A stretch of 64,000 bases of DNA, from NCBI GenBank assembly GCA_030248225.1, contig JASANE010019185.1, positions 1-64,000 on the forward strand, in the 5' to 3' direction. A program made the position numbers and the translations under genes. Shown piece after piece: positions 53,333 through 64,000 of this stretch (the stretch's first letter is position 1; every line of letters begins with the position of its first letter). The notes beneath the pieces were generated by a model. It saw only the letters and a program-made list of their open reading frames with translations. It was not told where the DNA came from and ran no database searches. The stretch comes from Trileptium ribeirensis. Taxonomy: Eukaryota; Nematoda; Enoplea; Enoplida; Thoracostomopsidae.

Positions 53333-55343
53333 CCGCCCCGCAAATATAAACTCTGTGCACGTCCATGATTTAAGATAATAATTTCAGCGTTGAAACAGTG
53401 CTTCTGGGACTGCATATTAGGTCTTCATGGTGTCTACGCTATGAGCCGTATTCATAATTTTGTGCATTGAAAAAACCAACCAAAATGAGTGAACTGAACT
53501 CAGTCAGTGGTAATATCGGCTAGTCAACATACGCCCATGTTAATATCGGCGTATCAGAAAACATACCTTCATATTGATATCCACCCCAAAAATCGGATTG
53601 TCAACTTAGTTTCGTATCCATATCTGCCCGGAAATCAGTTTGTCAGCATGCCGTCATATTCATATCCGCCTGGAGAATGGGCATCCAAATCCAGCTTATT
53701 AGGCCGCCCGTTAAACCACAGCTAGTATCTCGCAAGCGAGGATGAAACGGAGTGGTTGTGGTTTCATCAAATGGTCATTTTGTGTACGCAATCACTTGTA
53801 ACAGGTTTTGTGTTTGATGTATATATATACTCCGTAACACTGATCCCGTTAAAAACCCCAAAACCTCGTCGACAATAAAACCCATTGCAAATGTCTGAAA
53901 ACCAAAAGTATATATTCATGCTACTCTCTGGATAGCCAAGCCGTCGCATCCAGCGTACGGAAAACCTATATAGACAATTGTTGGTGCTTTGCACGCAATG
54001 CATAACCAAAAAATGAAAACTCACTACATTTTGGAAATCGTGTTCGTCGACCGTAAAACCCTTGAAATACCCTAAAAAGGTATAGTCAAGTTGAGCTGTA
54101 GATGGCAAGCCCATTGTATACAGCGTGCTCGATAACCTAATAGGAACTAGTTGTAAGGTAAAATCACGCAATAACATGCCGTAAATTTAAAAATAGCTAT
54201 TTCTGGCAAAGGGTCGACGAAGCATGTTCCACCCCACAGCGTCCCATGGAGTGGTCCCACAAAAAAGTCGTGATCAGCAATGTTGTAGATCTCGATGAGC
54301 TGATTCGAAGCGAAACCTGGGTCGCGAGTTATGGGCTGGGAAAGCCTGGTGCCAGTATGGCCAGATATGGCAAAGGACCTTAAAAACCTGTTTTTTGTCA
54401 TTTTGGCCTTTAGACCTTGGGGTGGAAGGGCACATCCTATTCGTTTTGCTATCGAATAAAAAATTGTCGAAATCCATCCACCCACAACAACACGAGTCAT
54501 GGATGACAGAAATAGACGAAAAAAGAAATTTTCACGATTTTTCTCTCTAACGACCTCAGGGGAACAGTATATAATTGACCGTCAATGCTTTAATGGCTAC
54601 GCTGCGATGATTTTAATCAAGTATCAAAACGGGAAAACCTTTTTTATTTTTTCTCCAAAACGACGAAGTTTTTTTGAAAACTTGTGAATCACAAATTTTA
54701 AGAAAAATTTTAGTTTGAAAGTTATTTTTATGGATCCTAGCACTTGCCTTATTTAATGCAAGCGAATACAATTGGTTTTATAGCACTCAGGATCCCCCCA
54801 AAACTCAATCATTCGTTGTAGTCTTCTACATACATCTATGTGGAAAAAGCAGGAAAATTTAATTATATACCTACTTTTCCTGCCAAAATTTAGGGTTACC
54901 AGCACACATAAACTGATTAAAATAAACCAAAAATGTAATTAAACTGTGGCTCATAGCTTGAAAACGGCTGCTCTGGCAAGAAAAGCTGTCCAGCAAATAT
55001 TTAGATTTTGATGAAAGGAATCGATCGCCTTTTTTATTCTCTGTTACCGGCAAGAGTTATGTCGCCCAAAATCATGGTTGGCCTCACATGGCCAAAATCA
55101 ACGAGTCTTTCATTCGTGTCGTTTTGTGAGAATTTAGGTGGGAAGCCATTAGATCCGTGCAAACACGGAGCTTAGACCCGCATCTACAGTTCATTTCAGG
55201 TCTAACAAAAATTGTTAAAAATCATTAGCCTGATTGCGAATTAGGCGTGAATACAGGCGACCGAAAAAGAATTTTTGCACAATCGTGTGTTAGACGTGAA
55301 ACCTCCACTCGCTTCGTTTCAAAAAGTGCGCAAGGAAAAAGTA
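53333..55343. other. Intergenic or intronic DNA, nothing recognised
   Basis: Short frames only. 54190-54480 has the look of an old dispersed repeat, but no second copy was seen in the window. Confidence 0.4.
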
Positions 55344-55622
55344 TTTCGATTCCCTGTACTCTAATAGCAACCCGCCTTGTTTAGGTGCACTGGAGCTTCC
55401 AGAGCTTGCCTTTCATTTCTCGCGCCTGTGCCGAGTGGGTCGGACCCACTCATTTTGTGCAGTTGCTAGGTTGGACAGGACGTCAATTTCGATTCCCTGT
55501 GTTCTAATAGTAACCCGCCTTGTTTAGGTGCACTGGAGCTTCCAGAGCTTGCCTTTCATTTATCGCGCCTGTGGTGAGTGAGTCGGACCCACTCATTTTA
55601 TGCAGTTGCTAGGTTGGACAGG
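55344..55622 (+). repeat. Tandem duplication of a ~143-bp unit
   Basis: Copies begin at 55344 and 55487 with TTTCGATTCCCTGT and run through GCACTGGAGCTTCCAGAGC and AGTTGCTAGGTTGGACAGG. They differ at about ten positions. Each unit contains small palindromes, e.g. CTGGAGCTTCCAG. Confidence 0.9.
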
Positions 55623-56001
55623 CCCTCAGTTTTGAGGGAGATTCGGTTGAAAAGATCGTCAGCTCAGCTGACTTTCTTCCCGTAAAACTACGGGACCGCC
55701 CTATCCTTCATAAAACGAAGGCTCGTCATTCTTCACAGATGTATCAGTTAGGCACGTGCTCATTCCAATGGTTTTCGAGTCTATTGCAGGCATTATTGGC
55801 CCGCCGGAACCTCATATTCATTGTATTTGCCCTAATATTACATTATACGAAAATTACAGTTGTACTAAAGTACGTAATCAGAACACGAAACGTTGTGGGT
55901 TTTTTCAGTCGGATCGGGCGTCAGAGAAGGAAAGTTTTTTGAAATTGAAGTGAAATGATAATTATCAGAGCGTAGTGAAACGCATGCTGCAGTTGTGATC
56001 T

Positions 56002-56223
56002 GTGTCCCTACTGGCTGCTAGCCAAATTCTTTGTATAGACGTTTGTCGGAGGCAGAGTTTTCGATATTTGGGCCCAATATCGTGGAATCTTCTTCCTAGC
56101 GACCTAAGAGATCTGAACCTGACTACAATTCACGAGCGGACTGAAAACGTATTTATTCAGATATTGATCGTATTCAGAACGTATATAGTGGAGATTTTAT
56201 CTTTCAGGGGTGAAATGTTTTAA
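56002..56223 (+). pseudogene. LINE (CR1/L2-type) RT C-terminal fragment
   Basis: About 70 residues. The pattern RQSFRYLGPISWNLLPSDLR is the typical closing motif of CR1/L2 ORF2 proteins (R.SF...GP..WN.LP..LR), here followed by a short tail. Nothing upstream extends it, so it is a 5'-truncated insertion. Confidence 0.7.
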
Positions 56224-56399
56224 ATTCCGTCTGTGTGTGTGATCGCCCATAACTCGGGAACGACTCAACCGATTTTCATGATCTTGGGCTCATTCAAACC
56301 GGCATAATCAATTTACTGTGTACATTCCCGAGTGTTTTTTGATATGGGTCTGGTTCCGGGGTCAGGGGTAAAAATGTGGGTTTTTTGCTCCATTTTAGT

Positions 56400-56960
56400 C
56401 CTCTTCATGGAAGCAAGGTTATTTTTGCCTTAACTTTCGAATTTTTTCTCTGGTTGCTTTTATTTCATAGCAAAATGATAAATGGTGGAGCCTCTTTGTT
56501 GTTTTTCGATTTAGGCTCCGGTTCCGGATTTATGGGGTTTAAGGTACGGGAGTATGGCGACCCAACGGTTCCTCGAACCAAAATTTGAGGATTTGTTCTG
56601 GCGTCTTGGGCGGCTGATAAGTTACTACTTGGCGTTTTCGGGCATGGGAAACTCATTGCCGGCGCTGGTTTTGCTCTGTGACCCATGGGTGCGGGGGTAT
56701 GACGCCCTATGGTTCGGGTCTGAGGTCAGCGGCTGAAAAATTTCACTTGGGGGTTTCGGGCATGGCAAACTCATTGCTGGTGTTTATTTTGCTCTGCTAT
56801 ACGTAGTTCTATGGGTACGGGAGCAAAGCGCCGCCATGAGTCATCGACCCAAAACTCTTAATTTTACTCTTACGTCCTGGGAGGCTGATAGCTTGCACTT
56901 TAGGGTTTTGGGTCATGGGAAAATTATTACCAGTGTTAGTTTTGTTTGTGAGGCATTGTG
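56400..56960 (+). repeat. Dispersed repeat R, plus-strand copy
   Basis: Contains three diverged tandem units of 110-150 bp marked by GGGCATGGGAAACTCATTGC-like words at about 56640, 56758 and 56912. Homologous to the complement of 51060-51560. It follows the LINE fragment closely and may be its 3' UTR. Confidence 0.6.
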
Positions 56961-57080
56961 TGATATAGACACATACCATATCGACGTATGCTAACCAGAG
57001 CTGATTGGCTGTACACGCAAAAGACGTAGGCGTACCTATGCTTCACTACGTTCTACAGTCTCGATAGGGTTACTAGGTTT

Positions 57081-57137
57081 ACTAGCGCGAAACCCAGCTT
57101 ACGAACGTAGCTGGCCTTTGGCCGGCTTCGCGCTAGT
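57081..57137. repeat. Perfect 11-bp stem hairpin
   Basis: ACTAGCGCGAA at 57081-57091 and TTCGCGCTAGT at 57127-57137 are exact complements. The 35-nt loop has its own small stem (AGCTGGCC/GGCCGGCT-like). GC-rich against AT-rich surroundings. Confidence 0.7.
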
Positions 57138-57543
57138 TCGCGGCCACTTGTCTTCGGTCTCACTTCACGTGCAGACCCGTAGCTAAAGATATGTTCACAA
57201 CGCAACAAAATACAGCAACGTATTTAGTTGTTGCTATCCCAAAAGTATGACTGATCAAAATAAAATATCTAGCTGATATAATTTTGTGACCGAGGAGCAG
57301 ACAATTTCCTTAAGTTCCTATAGATATATAGGTTGTAATTGCTGGAAAAAATTCTTTGTCGACTACTGCCGACAAAACTTTAACACTATGCATGATGATT
57401 ATGACAATAGCAAATCACGATGATTAGTCCGGTTCCTGCTCTGACAAACTAAGTAATTCTGGTTCTGACCAATCTCGGTTGCGGTTACATTACATATTTA
57501 CTAACTGAGATATCGGTATGTAAATTATTTTCTTTTCTTTTAG

Positions 57544-57840
57544 GAATGTTGTTTTTGTCGGTGCTGGTGTTTTCACATGTTCAATTGGCAGCGTGTGCTT
57601 GTGATCGTACGAGTGACTCATCGATGAAGCTCAATCGAGTTTTCGGTACAATATCGGTGGACGTGTTCCATGGCATCCAGGCTACGACGATAACGTTTGG
57701 ATCCACGAGCAACTCGCGCCGTGCAGAACTATTGGCTCTATCAACTCGAGCTCTGATCCCGTTCAATTTGTGGTATCAAGCGTCGGCGACGGAAAAAGGC
57801 TGGCGTCCAGTACGAAACGTATTCGGACATCGAAAAGTTA
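57544..57840 (+). CDS. Candidate exon 1 of a small secreted protein
   Basis: TTTTCTTTTCTTTTAG immediately precedes GAATG, so a splice or trans-splice acceptor lies two bases before the ATG at 57546. The first residues MLFLSVLVFSHVQLAACAC form a convincing signal peptide with a cleavage site near residue 18. The remaining 80 residues (e.g. RVFGTISVDVFHGIQATTI, LIPFNLWYQASATEKGW) resemble no family I know. A GT at 57841 would end the exon in the phase needed by the next one. An alternative donor GTTAGT at 57837 would put the following exon in a frame with an early stop. It is also possible that this is an internal exon. Confidence 0.45.
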
Positions 57841-57883
57841 GTGTTAATGTTTTTTACTTCCTCCTTCCGTGGTATTTGCGCAG

Positions 57884-58092
57884 CTAGCGAAGTGAGCAAG
57901 CATTTATTTATGTCTGCCGAAAATGATGAGATGATTCGGTCAAACCTAATCCTTGACTATAAGCGTCGCTTGCTTGCAGTCATAGCGATGGCATCGTACT
58001 CGTCGGTTGACCCAGGATTTACTAAGCAACAATGCTTGCCAAAAATAATTGCGAGCGAACAACAAGTAAACCAGTTACTTTCCCATAGTTGA
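57884..58092 (+). CDS. Candidate exon 2 of the same secreted protein
   Basis: Follows a pyrimidine-rich acceptor ending TTTGCGCAG. If the 43-nt intron 57841-57883 is removed, the frame is kept and ends at TGA 58090-58092, for a total of about 167 residues. This part is helical in look (EMIRSNLILDYKRRLLAVIA) and ends QQVNQLLSHS. No domain recognised. The intron model is inferred from frame and borders only. Confidence 0.35.
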
Positions 58093-59143
58093 GTTGCGGG
58101 TGAAAAACGAGGAAACACCGAGCAGTTGCATGGCAAGTACTGTAGAAATTGTATTTTGACGAAGTTTAGCTCAGATCAGATAGCAGCTATGAACATAGTA
58201 GAAACAATTGTTATAATAATTGTGCCAAAATCAGATTTTCGTATATGTTTGCCTCATTGTCCACTTTGTCCTTTGTAGTTTGAACTGAAATTTTAAATTT
58301 ATTGCAGCAACAGTCGACGATAGTCGATACTACTGAAGAGTCTTAGACTCGTTCAGATTTGGCTTGACTCTTGGAATATGTTGTGATCGTATTCACCTTT
58401 AAGCCGCCCACCATCCCCGGTTTATGCACCAAGTGCGTCGTGAGCATCACTATACCACCAATGTTCTTTGACCCCCAAATTGCCCTCGTCCATCTTCATG
58501 GTCTACTAAATTCACAAGTTCCGGGTCTTTGGAGCCTGGAGTCCCAAATTTGTACCAAACCCATTTTGTTGGACCACTGTTTCAGACTCCCAGGTTCTTG
58601 GACCAGTAGTATAGACCTTCAGCAACATGGTTCAAGAATATGGGGGTTTAAATTGTAATGGTCCATGAATATGGGTGGTGTGCAAATTTTTTGGTGCAAG
58701 AACATGGATGGGGTACGTATCTGGTATGCAGAAAATGAAGGGGAAGTTAGGGCCCCAATCTTCATTCGCCAGGAAAATTTCAAAGCGGTGGTGCAAGGTA
58801 AAATTTTGCTTAAACATGCGAAATATTCCCATGTTTTCACGTTGTTTTGCTGTCGTGCAAGTATTTTCGGGCTATAAAACGGCGATTTAGTATTAGAAAT
58901 AGTGGCAATTAATGTTAAGATGTAACTAGTGTAAAAATTATTTTCATGCAAAAACACAAATTTAAAAATTTTGGATTTAGTTGAACATGTGGTTTCAGGG
59001 TTTCAGCCGGTTGGGAGGGGGGGCGGTGACGGATATTGGGGAATGCTCACCAACGTAGGGGATTTAGAATGTGGAGGATCACCTGCTGAGGGCAGGCCAG
59101 TGTACAAGACGGTGGATTAAGAAACTGTATGGTCTGGAGTTGG
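58093..59143. other. Intergenic or intronic DNA, nothing recognised
   Basis: An open frame at 58371-58658 is Pro/Leu-rich and made partly of diverged repeats (TTGGACCA and TTCTTTGACCC words). I do not regard it as a gene. Confidence 0.4.
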
Positions 59144-59792
59144 TGGTCCAAGAGGATGGATGACGTAGCCATTTTGGTTTTTTCATTATCCCTCCCAGCC
59201 CGCATTTATCCAAAAGGTAAGATTTTGGAAATTTTGGTATTTCTTTGATCCTCGAGACCTTCCCTGATCATTTAGACCAAAAAATTGAATTTTTAAAATT
59301 TTAGATTTTTTCGGGTCCCTAGGGTCCCCCCTCGGGAACACAAAATTTTTTCCTTAAAAATTGGATTTTCACCCACCATTTGACGAGCTGAGTATAATGG
59401 TGTTATTTATAAAGGAATGCGATAAAAGCATCCTAAGTTATGGCCAAAAACTGTTCAATTGCTGATCCTCTCAGCCTCCGATATTTTTGGCCATAATTTA
59501 GGATCCTGTTATAAGTCACCATTACACTCAGCTCGTCAATCCGCGTCGAATGGTGGGTAAAAATCCAATTTTTAAGAAAAAAATTTTTGGGTTCCCGAGG
59601 GGGGACCCTTGGGACCCGAAAAAATCTAAAATTTTAAAAATTCAATTTTTTGGTCTAAATGATCAGGGAAGGTCTCGAGGATCACAAAAATACCAAAATT
59701 TCCAGAATCTGATCATTTTTGGGCAAATGCGGACTGGGGGGGGGATAATAGAAAATAACCGCCATTTTTATGACCCACTTGACGGACCATAA
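59144..59792. mobile_element. Foldback element with ~290-bp inverted arms
   Basis: The left arm (59144-59440) and right arm (about 59490-59792) are inverse complements with few mismatches. Matching anchors: GGACCC(C)..CGGG, CTTCCCTGATCATTTAGACC and CAGCTCGTCAAA-type words on both sides. The spacer is about 50 bp. As RNA it would form a long hairpin. There is no ORF. Typical of a long-TIR MITE or foldback transposon. Confidence 0.85.
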
Positions 59793-60853
59793 AGCCGGAA
59801 TAACGGCGAAAACGACCGCGATGCATCGCGTGCGTTAATATAGGAAAGTAGAGTTGATCCTCGACTATTTCTTGTAGTATTGATTATATTTTTAGGGAAA
59901 GCAATTGCTTTGAGGGTTAATTTAGATTGACTGAGCTTAGTTTCGAATATGCTGCAGGGTAGTTCAACAACACGTGATGCACTTAGCGACTACACCTTTA
60001 AAAATATACATTTTAATTGCCATATATATCTTAGACCTGTTCGTTCAAGAAATTTTTTTTATGATTTCGCGTGGTTTTGCTCGTTTTTTAAAGTTTCAGT
60101 GATTGATGTTGCAAGATTTGTTGCTCGCGATTGACAAATTTTGCTTTATTTCTGTTCGAAACTCGGCAGCCATTTTTTACTGAGTACTCTAACTCACCAC
60201 TGTCAGGCCGAGTGGCAGTCAACCATAATTCTTAATTTTAGTGCGTACCTGGTGGAAATTATATTGTAGCATTGAATACCTTCTATACTAATAAACGTAT
60301 AAATTACAAAAAGTTAGCGAAGCATTCATAGGCAAAATATTTCGCATCTTATCTTTGTATACATGTATTTCAAGTAAATATTTAATCAATCTTTAATGAG
60401 GATATATCACGTTTTACACAGTTGATGTCAAATCCACCTTATAAAAAGCTAGCTGGCTAAAAATTAACGAATTAATAATATCAACTAATCAACTAGTTAG
60501 CACCCATGGTAAATCATAGGCTAATCATATTTTGACAAAAACTATATGCCTTGCACGTTTCGGGTATTAGGTCTTTCAAACAAAAGAGAATTTTTTGAAT
60601 CGGCCCAGTAATTATTGAAAAGTTCGACGGACGGACAGACAGTGTCATATTTTCTCCTCTGACGAAAACAAAAACGCTTCGCTCCGCAAAAATCCACATA
60701 ACAAAAGAACCAAATCCAACACCAGTGGTGGCGGTACAATGAAATAACCTCAAGGCTATAGTTTGTTTAGTAGCGAAATTAATGAGATTAATATTTCATG
60801 GATCCGCGTTGTTTAATGTAAGCCATTTGTTTTGTACATTGTTCAGAAAGCTA
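59793..60853. other. Intergenic or intronic DNA, nothing recognised
   Basis: AT-rich. 60620-60650 has GACGGACGGACAGACAG, a motif often seen in old retroposon tails. 60150-60200 resembles one end of the small hAT-like elements below. Confidence 0.35.
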
Positions 60854-61043
60854 CAGTACTCACCAATGAGCGTCACCATTCAAACGAACGGACATCGAAC
60901 AAAATTTTTTATTGTCGAACAAACTTCGAATAGCTTTCGAACAAATTTAAAATAAGCATCAAAATTTCGGACACGGCTCGAACAAAATTTTGAATTTGTC
61001 GAGTGAGCATCGAACGAACAGCACTCATTTCTGGCGAGCATTG
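60854..61043. mobile_element. Small hAT-like MITE (190 bp)
   Basis: Left end CAGTACTCACCAATGAG and the complement of the right end CAATGCTCGCCAGAAATGAG agree at most positions. The interior repeats TCGAACAAA four times. No clear target duplication, so the limits are approximate. Confidence 0.35.
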
Positions 61044-62353
61044 TAAGATTTGAAATTAATAATTGCATTTAACTCAACTAACTGTTTCTTATCGAATAGG
61101 CCTAGAGCTTATAAATATTACATAAATTTGATTGCCTGGATTTTTAGATCTTCCTTGGCGGATGGGAGAAGGTTGTTGACGCTGATAATTTTGGTCTCAT
61201 CGTGTCCGCGATAAAGCTAGTACCTGTCAACGGAAGCAAGTTTGTCGACGCTGAACACTTTCCAACCGAAGTGTATGGATGTTGGTTTGGTGTGTGTTGT
61301 TGCCAATTTTGTCGTAGTTCGATCTTAGTTTCTGTTCGCAATCTTATTATATTTAATATTTACGATTGTATTTAATATTTTTAATTTATTATTTAATTAT
61401 ATTTACTATTTTCTATCCTATTTTATTCGATTCTTTTTTGTTTGTTTCCATGTTTTGCAGTAGGGCTACACAATAAAAATATATGTAACAATAATTATCT
61501 CATAGTAGGGCCTGTAATTCAATTCCCTAACCATGATAACAACGTCGAAGATTATTAATAATTTGCTAGCAGTACCTGGGTTTATCTAAATATATGGCAA
61601 TAACTATTTTGGCTATCTCGACGGTCTCTAGACATATTCCATAGCTTGTTTTTATCGCTCACCCATTGTGCTTTCCTGTGTGCCTAAAATTAGCATATTT
61701 TTATATGCGGGTATAAAAATATCGCGATTTTTCCCAAATTTGGCTGAAAATGCCTAAATTTTTTCTGCATTGCTGAATGTAGCCAACATTTTCGATTTCT
61801 AATAAAATAAAATTACATAATTTCAGTTCGGACGGTGGGTAAATTTTGCTGTGCGTACTCAACAGATGAGGTGGGAAAATTACCAGAGCTTTAGTCGATT
61901 GCCTCAATCCCACAGGTATGATTTTCGTGGCTTGGAGAAGCTGGTTACCTAGCCAGACGCTGGGAAAAGAACCATGAATCTGCATTAATAATGTGTCTAA
62001 GTTAATAATGTGTCTAAGTTTCTGTACGCATTGGTTGGTTTATTGTTGGACGTTTTAGGGGCGCTATAGCTGTTCGGGTGTATTAAGCATAAATTTGCGA
62101 GGAATATGCTAAAATTAGGCATAAATTGCCATTACGTTGCAACGTCTTGTTCATGTAATCGTATTGCTTTGAGCTGGGATTGCTACATTGTTATTACTCC
62201 AATCTAAATGTAATAGCCTTAACGAAAACAGTAACAGGGTCAATAATATACGCTATTTTATCTATATTTGACCTTTATTTTGGAGTAATAAAACGGGATT
62301 GTGTTGTAATCCTGAAAGATTTTATTATTATATATACGTATTTATTTTTATAG

Positions 62354-62596
62354 ATGGCGAAATTTTGACTCTCCGAGCTGATTCCGGCGATTCGAGTACT
62401 CACGACGTGTCGCGTAGTGCTGCATATTTAGTCGAGCGTGACGGTATTATTGCTCAGAGCGAGTCGAATATTCGTGTTAGCTTTCGAACCGAGTCGGCAA
62501 GCGGCGGTATTTTGCTGGCAGCATTTGGGAGTCAAAAAGATACGTTGGTGATTGAGATTGTGTCCGACGGAACGCCACGAATCACGTTTGGATTAG
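62354..62596 (+). CDS. Laminin-G domain exon (neurexin/agrin/CASPR-type extracellular protein)
   Basis: An internal exon of 243 bp. Acceptor TTTATTTTTATAG before 62354 and donor TTAG|GTACGC after 62596. Both borders are phase 1, as is common for shuffled extracellular modules. It encodes GEILTLRADSG at the start and then IRVSFRTESASGGILLAAFG, DTLVIEIVSDG and RITFGLG, the first beta strands of a laminin-G domain (FRT...G.LL...G.....L.IEL..G...... F.LG). The protein would be a secreted or membrane adhesion molecule. The single exon does not tell which. The remaining exons are not seen in the window with confidence. Confidence 0.7.
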
Positions 62597-63418
62597 GTAC
62601 GCGAATTATTATAATAATTATTTTTTAATAATATCAGTTATAATTAGGAAAGTTAAATATTATGTAAGCAATGTATATATAATAATTATTGTAGTTATTA
62701 TATAGTGTCAGTTGAAAAAATAATAATACGGTGTTGAGTTGCTTGGTCACTTGGGCTGTAAATATTTCGTTCCATAGATACTTACTGGGGATAGGGGGCG
62801 GTGCCATTTCCGGAGGTGTCGGATTGTTTGGAATGCCGAAACCCGACACCAACCCACCCCTTCGAGGCCACGGCTAACCCCACTGGGGGTATTGAACCTG
62901 GAGCATGTATGCTTCATTCGAGTGATATACATTCGTGAAAATTAAGATAAATATTAACAAAGCTAGCTACCCCACAGCATCAAAATTTAATACATGGAGC
63001 CCATGGCTCCAATCCGAAAATATTCAGGGGCTTCCTTCAGGGTAGCTAAGGCGTAATCGTGCCCTCGGATTAACCGGATGTCCTATAATTGCAATTTTTA
63101 TTGTGCTTTTCATGTCTTTACACTGACGTTGTTTTTGTTTATTATTTGCATACTCAAAAAATGCTTATTGATTTGAGCAGTCCGTGCTTAATTTTTTACT
63201 CAAGGATTTATCATGAATTATTATTGTGGAAGTAAAAACAGTAATATTAAGGTTAGATAACTTAATTCCTAATTTTGTAAACTGAGATTTAGTTTTTTTT
63301 TCAAATCAGCTCTAGCATATGTCAGTCAACTTAGTGAAGTTTCGTTTTGCTTGTATCAGACACAACACTTATCGCCGGGTTGATGAATTTTCACCTATAT
63401 TGTGTTTGAAACCTAACA
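62597..63418 (+). other. Probable intron of the laminin-G gene, nothing else recognised
   Basis: AT-rich. A GC-rich patch at 62790-62900 carries, on the minus strand, a GGTTCAATACC box similar to a tRNA B box but no matching A box. Confidence 0.35.
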
Positions 63419-63689
63419 CAGGCCTTGCCAGAAACGACAGCTATTCGTTCGAAACTCGGTAGATGTTTTCTGGAAAACTGTTCGAGTTCCTTCGAAATCT
63501 GGCCGAACAGTGTCCGATAGAAAAAATTTAAAAAAGTACGAATCTGTAAACGTAATAAAATGTTAGTATTCTCGAATCGTGTTCGGATTGCGATTGAAAT
63601 AATGTTTTTCAAAAAATATTCGAGAAGTATTCGATATTGGCTCGAACCTGGATCGTTCGAAACCCGACAGTCATTTCTGGTAGGCACTG
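63419..63689. mobile_element. Small hAT-like MITE (271 bp)
   Basis: Left end CAGGCCTTGCCAGAAACGAC and the complement of the right end CAGTGCCTACCAGAAATGAC match at 16 of 20 positions. The inside is rich in TTCGAA words and related to the element at 60854. Target duplication unclear. Confidence 0.45.
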
Positions 63690-64000
63690 TAGCATCTGGT
63701 TGTTTAGATAGCTTTGTGTTTGCACTGCTTCAGCGATTTCCTCCCGTAAATCTCACAAAACTGACATTACAATTTATTGCAAACTTTATTATGTCAGCTA
63801 CAACAGTGTCCATCGACATTTTAGGTTATAACTCTACCCAGAGGCGTCGGATAAACATATTCAGAATATCCCAGGTGTTACAGTGTTTTGGCAGAGCAGT
63901 TGTTTTCGAGGTATGGGACAAAGTTTAAAAATACACCGAAAGCAGAGCCGGATTTCGCTTGTTTGAACCCCCGACTGAGGAGGAGCTGATACAGGGGCTC
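63690..64000. other. Right edge, nothing recognised
   Basis: A 122-codon open frame spans the MITE border (63560-63928) and is therefore unlikely to be a gene. No exon could be assigned. Confidence 0.35.

Noticed and set aside
58371..58658. 95-codon plus-strand frame
   Set aside because: Composed of diverged short repeats, with no splice signals or homology.
62888..62898. B-box-like GGTTCAATACC on the minus strand as a tRNA or SINE
   Set aside because: No A box at the right distance and no cloverleaf could be drawn.

Overview
The window looks like nuclear DNA of an invertebrate animal that is heavily loaded with transposons. There is no operon structure. The few host-like coding pieces have GT/AG exon borders: one laminin-G exon and a candidate small secreted protein with a 43-nt intron. 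The very short intron and a pyrimidine-AG acceptor two bases before an ATG would suit a nematode, but I cannot name the species.

Layout. (1) Positions 1-5198 hold the leader and 3.6-kb LTR of a Ty3/gypsy-type element on the minus strand (E1). (2) An older related element on the plus strand (E2) starts with an LTR at 6681-8887 and is last recognisable at about 49806. It is split by four insertions in its body (two MITEs, a giant relative, a TIR element) plus a MITE in its LTR. (3) The giant relative (E3, 13145-42044, 28.9 kb) sits inside the E2 gag. It has a TACA target duplication and 3.68-kb LTRs that are nearly identical. (4) E2 resumes at 42045 and is interrupted at 43443-48176 by a TIR element. 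That element contains a minus-strand CR1-like LINE, which in turn contains a 650-bp hAT remnant, making four nesting levels. (5) Positions 49807-64000 are repeat-rich host DNA with minisatellites, a 650-bp foldback element, LINE and hAT debris, the secreted-protein candidate and the laminin-G exon.

E3 is the most interesting object. Reading 5' to 3' it has: LTR, leader, gag (zinc knuckle), an unknown ORF, an envelope-like unit (hydrophobic leader, RKKR cleavage site with a fusion-peptide-like stretch, coiled coil, Cys-rich part, transmembrane anchor), then protease, RT, RNase H, integrase with a 590-residue Ser/Thr/Pro-rich tail, then two tandem paralogous ORFs with an SGNH-esterase-like layout but no catalytic residues, then 3' LTR. 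The envelope-like anchor and the retropepsin share one uninterrupted reading frame, so the order is gag-env-pol instead of gag-pol-env.

Between gag and the unknown ORF lies a 2.9-kb insertion that has almost no G on the plus strand (about five in 2.8 kb), which E2 lacks. Exhaustive C-to-T change of the other strand, as a DNA cytidine deaminase would produce, is the simplest reading. This E3 copy is broken by several stops and frame changes despite its young LTRs.
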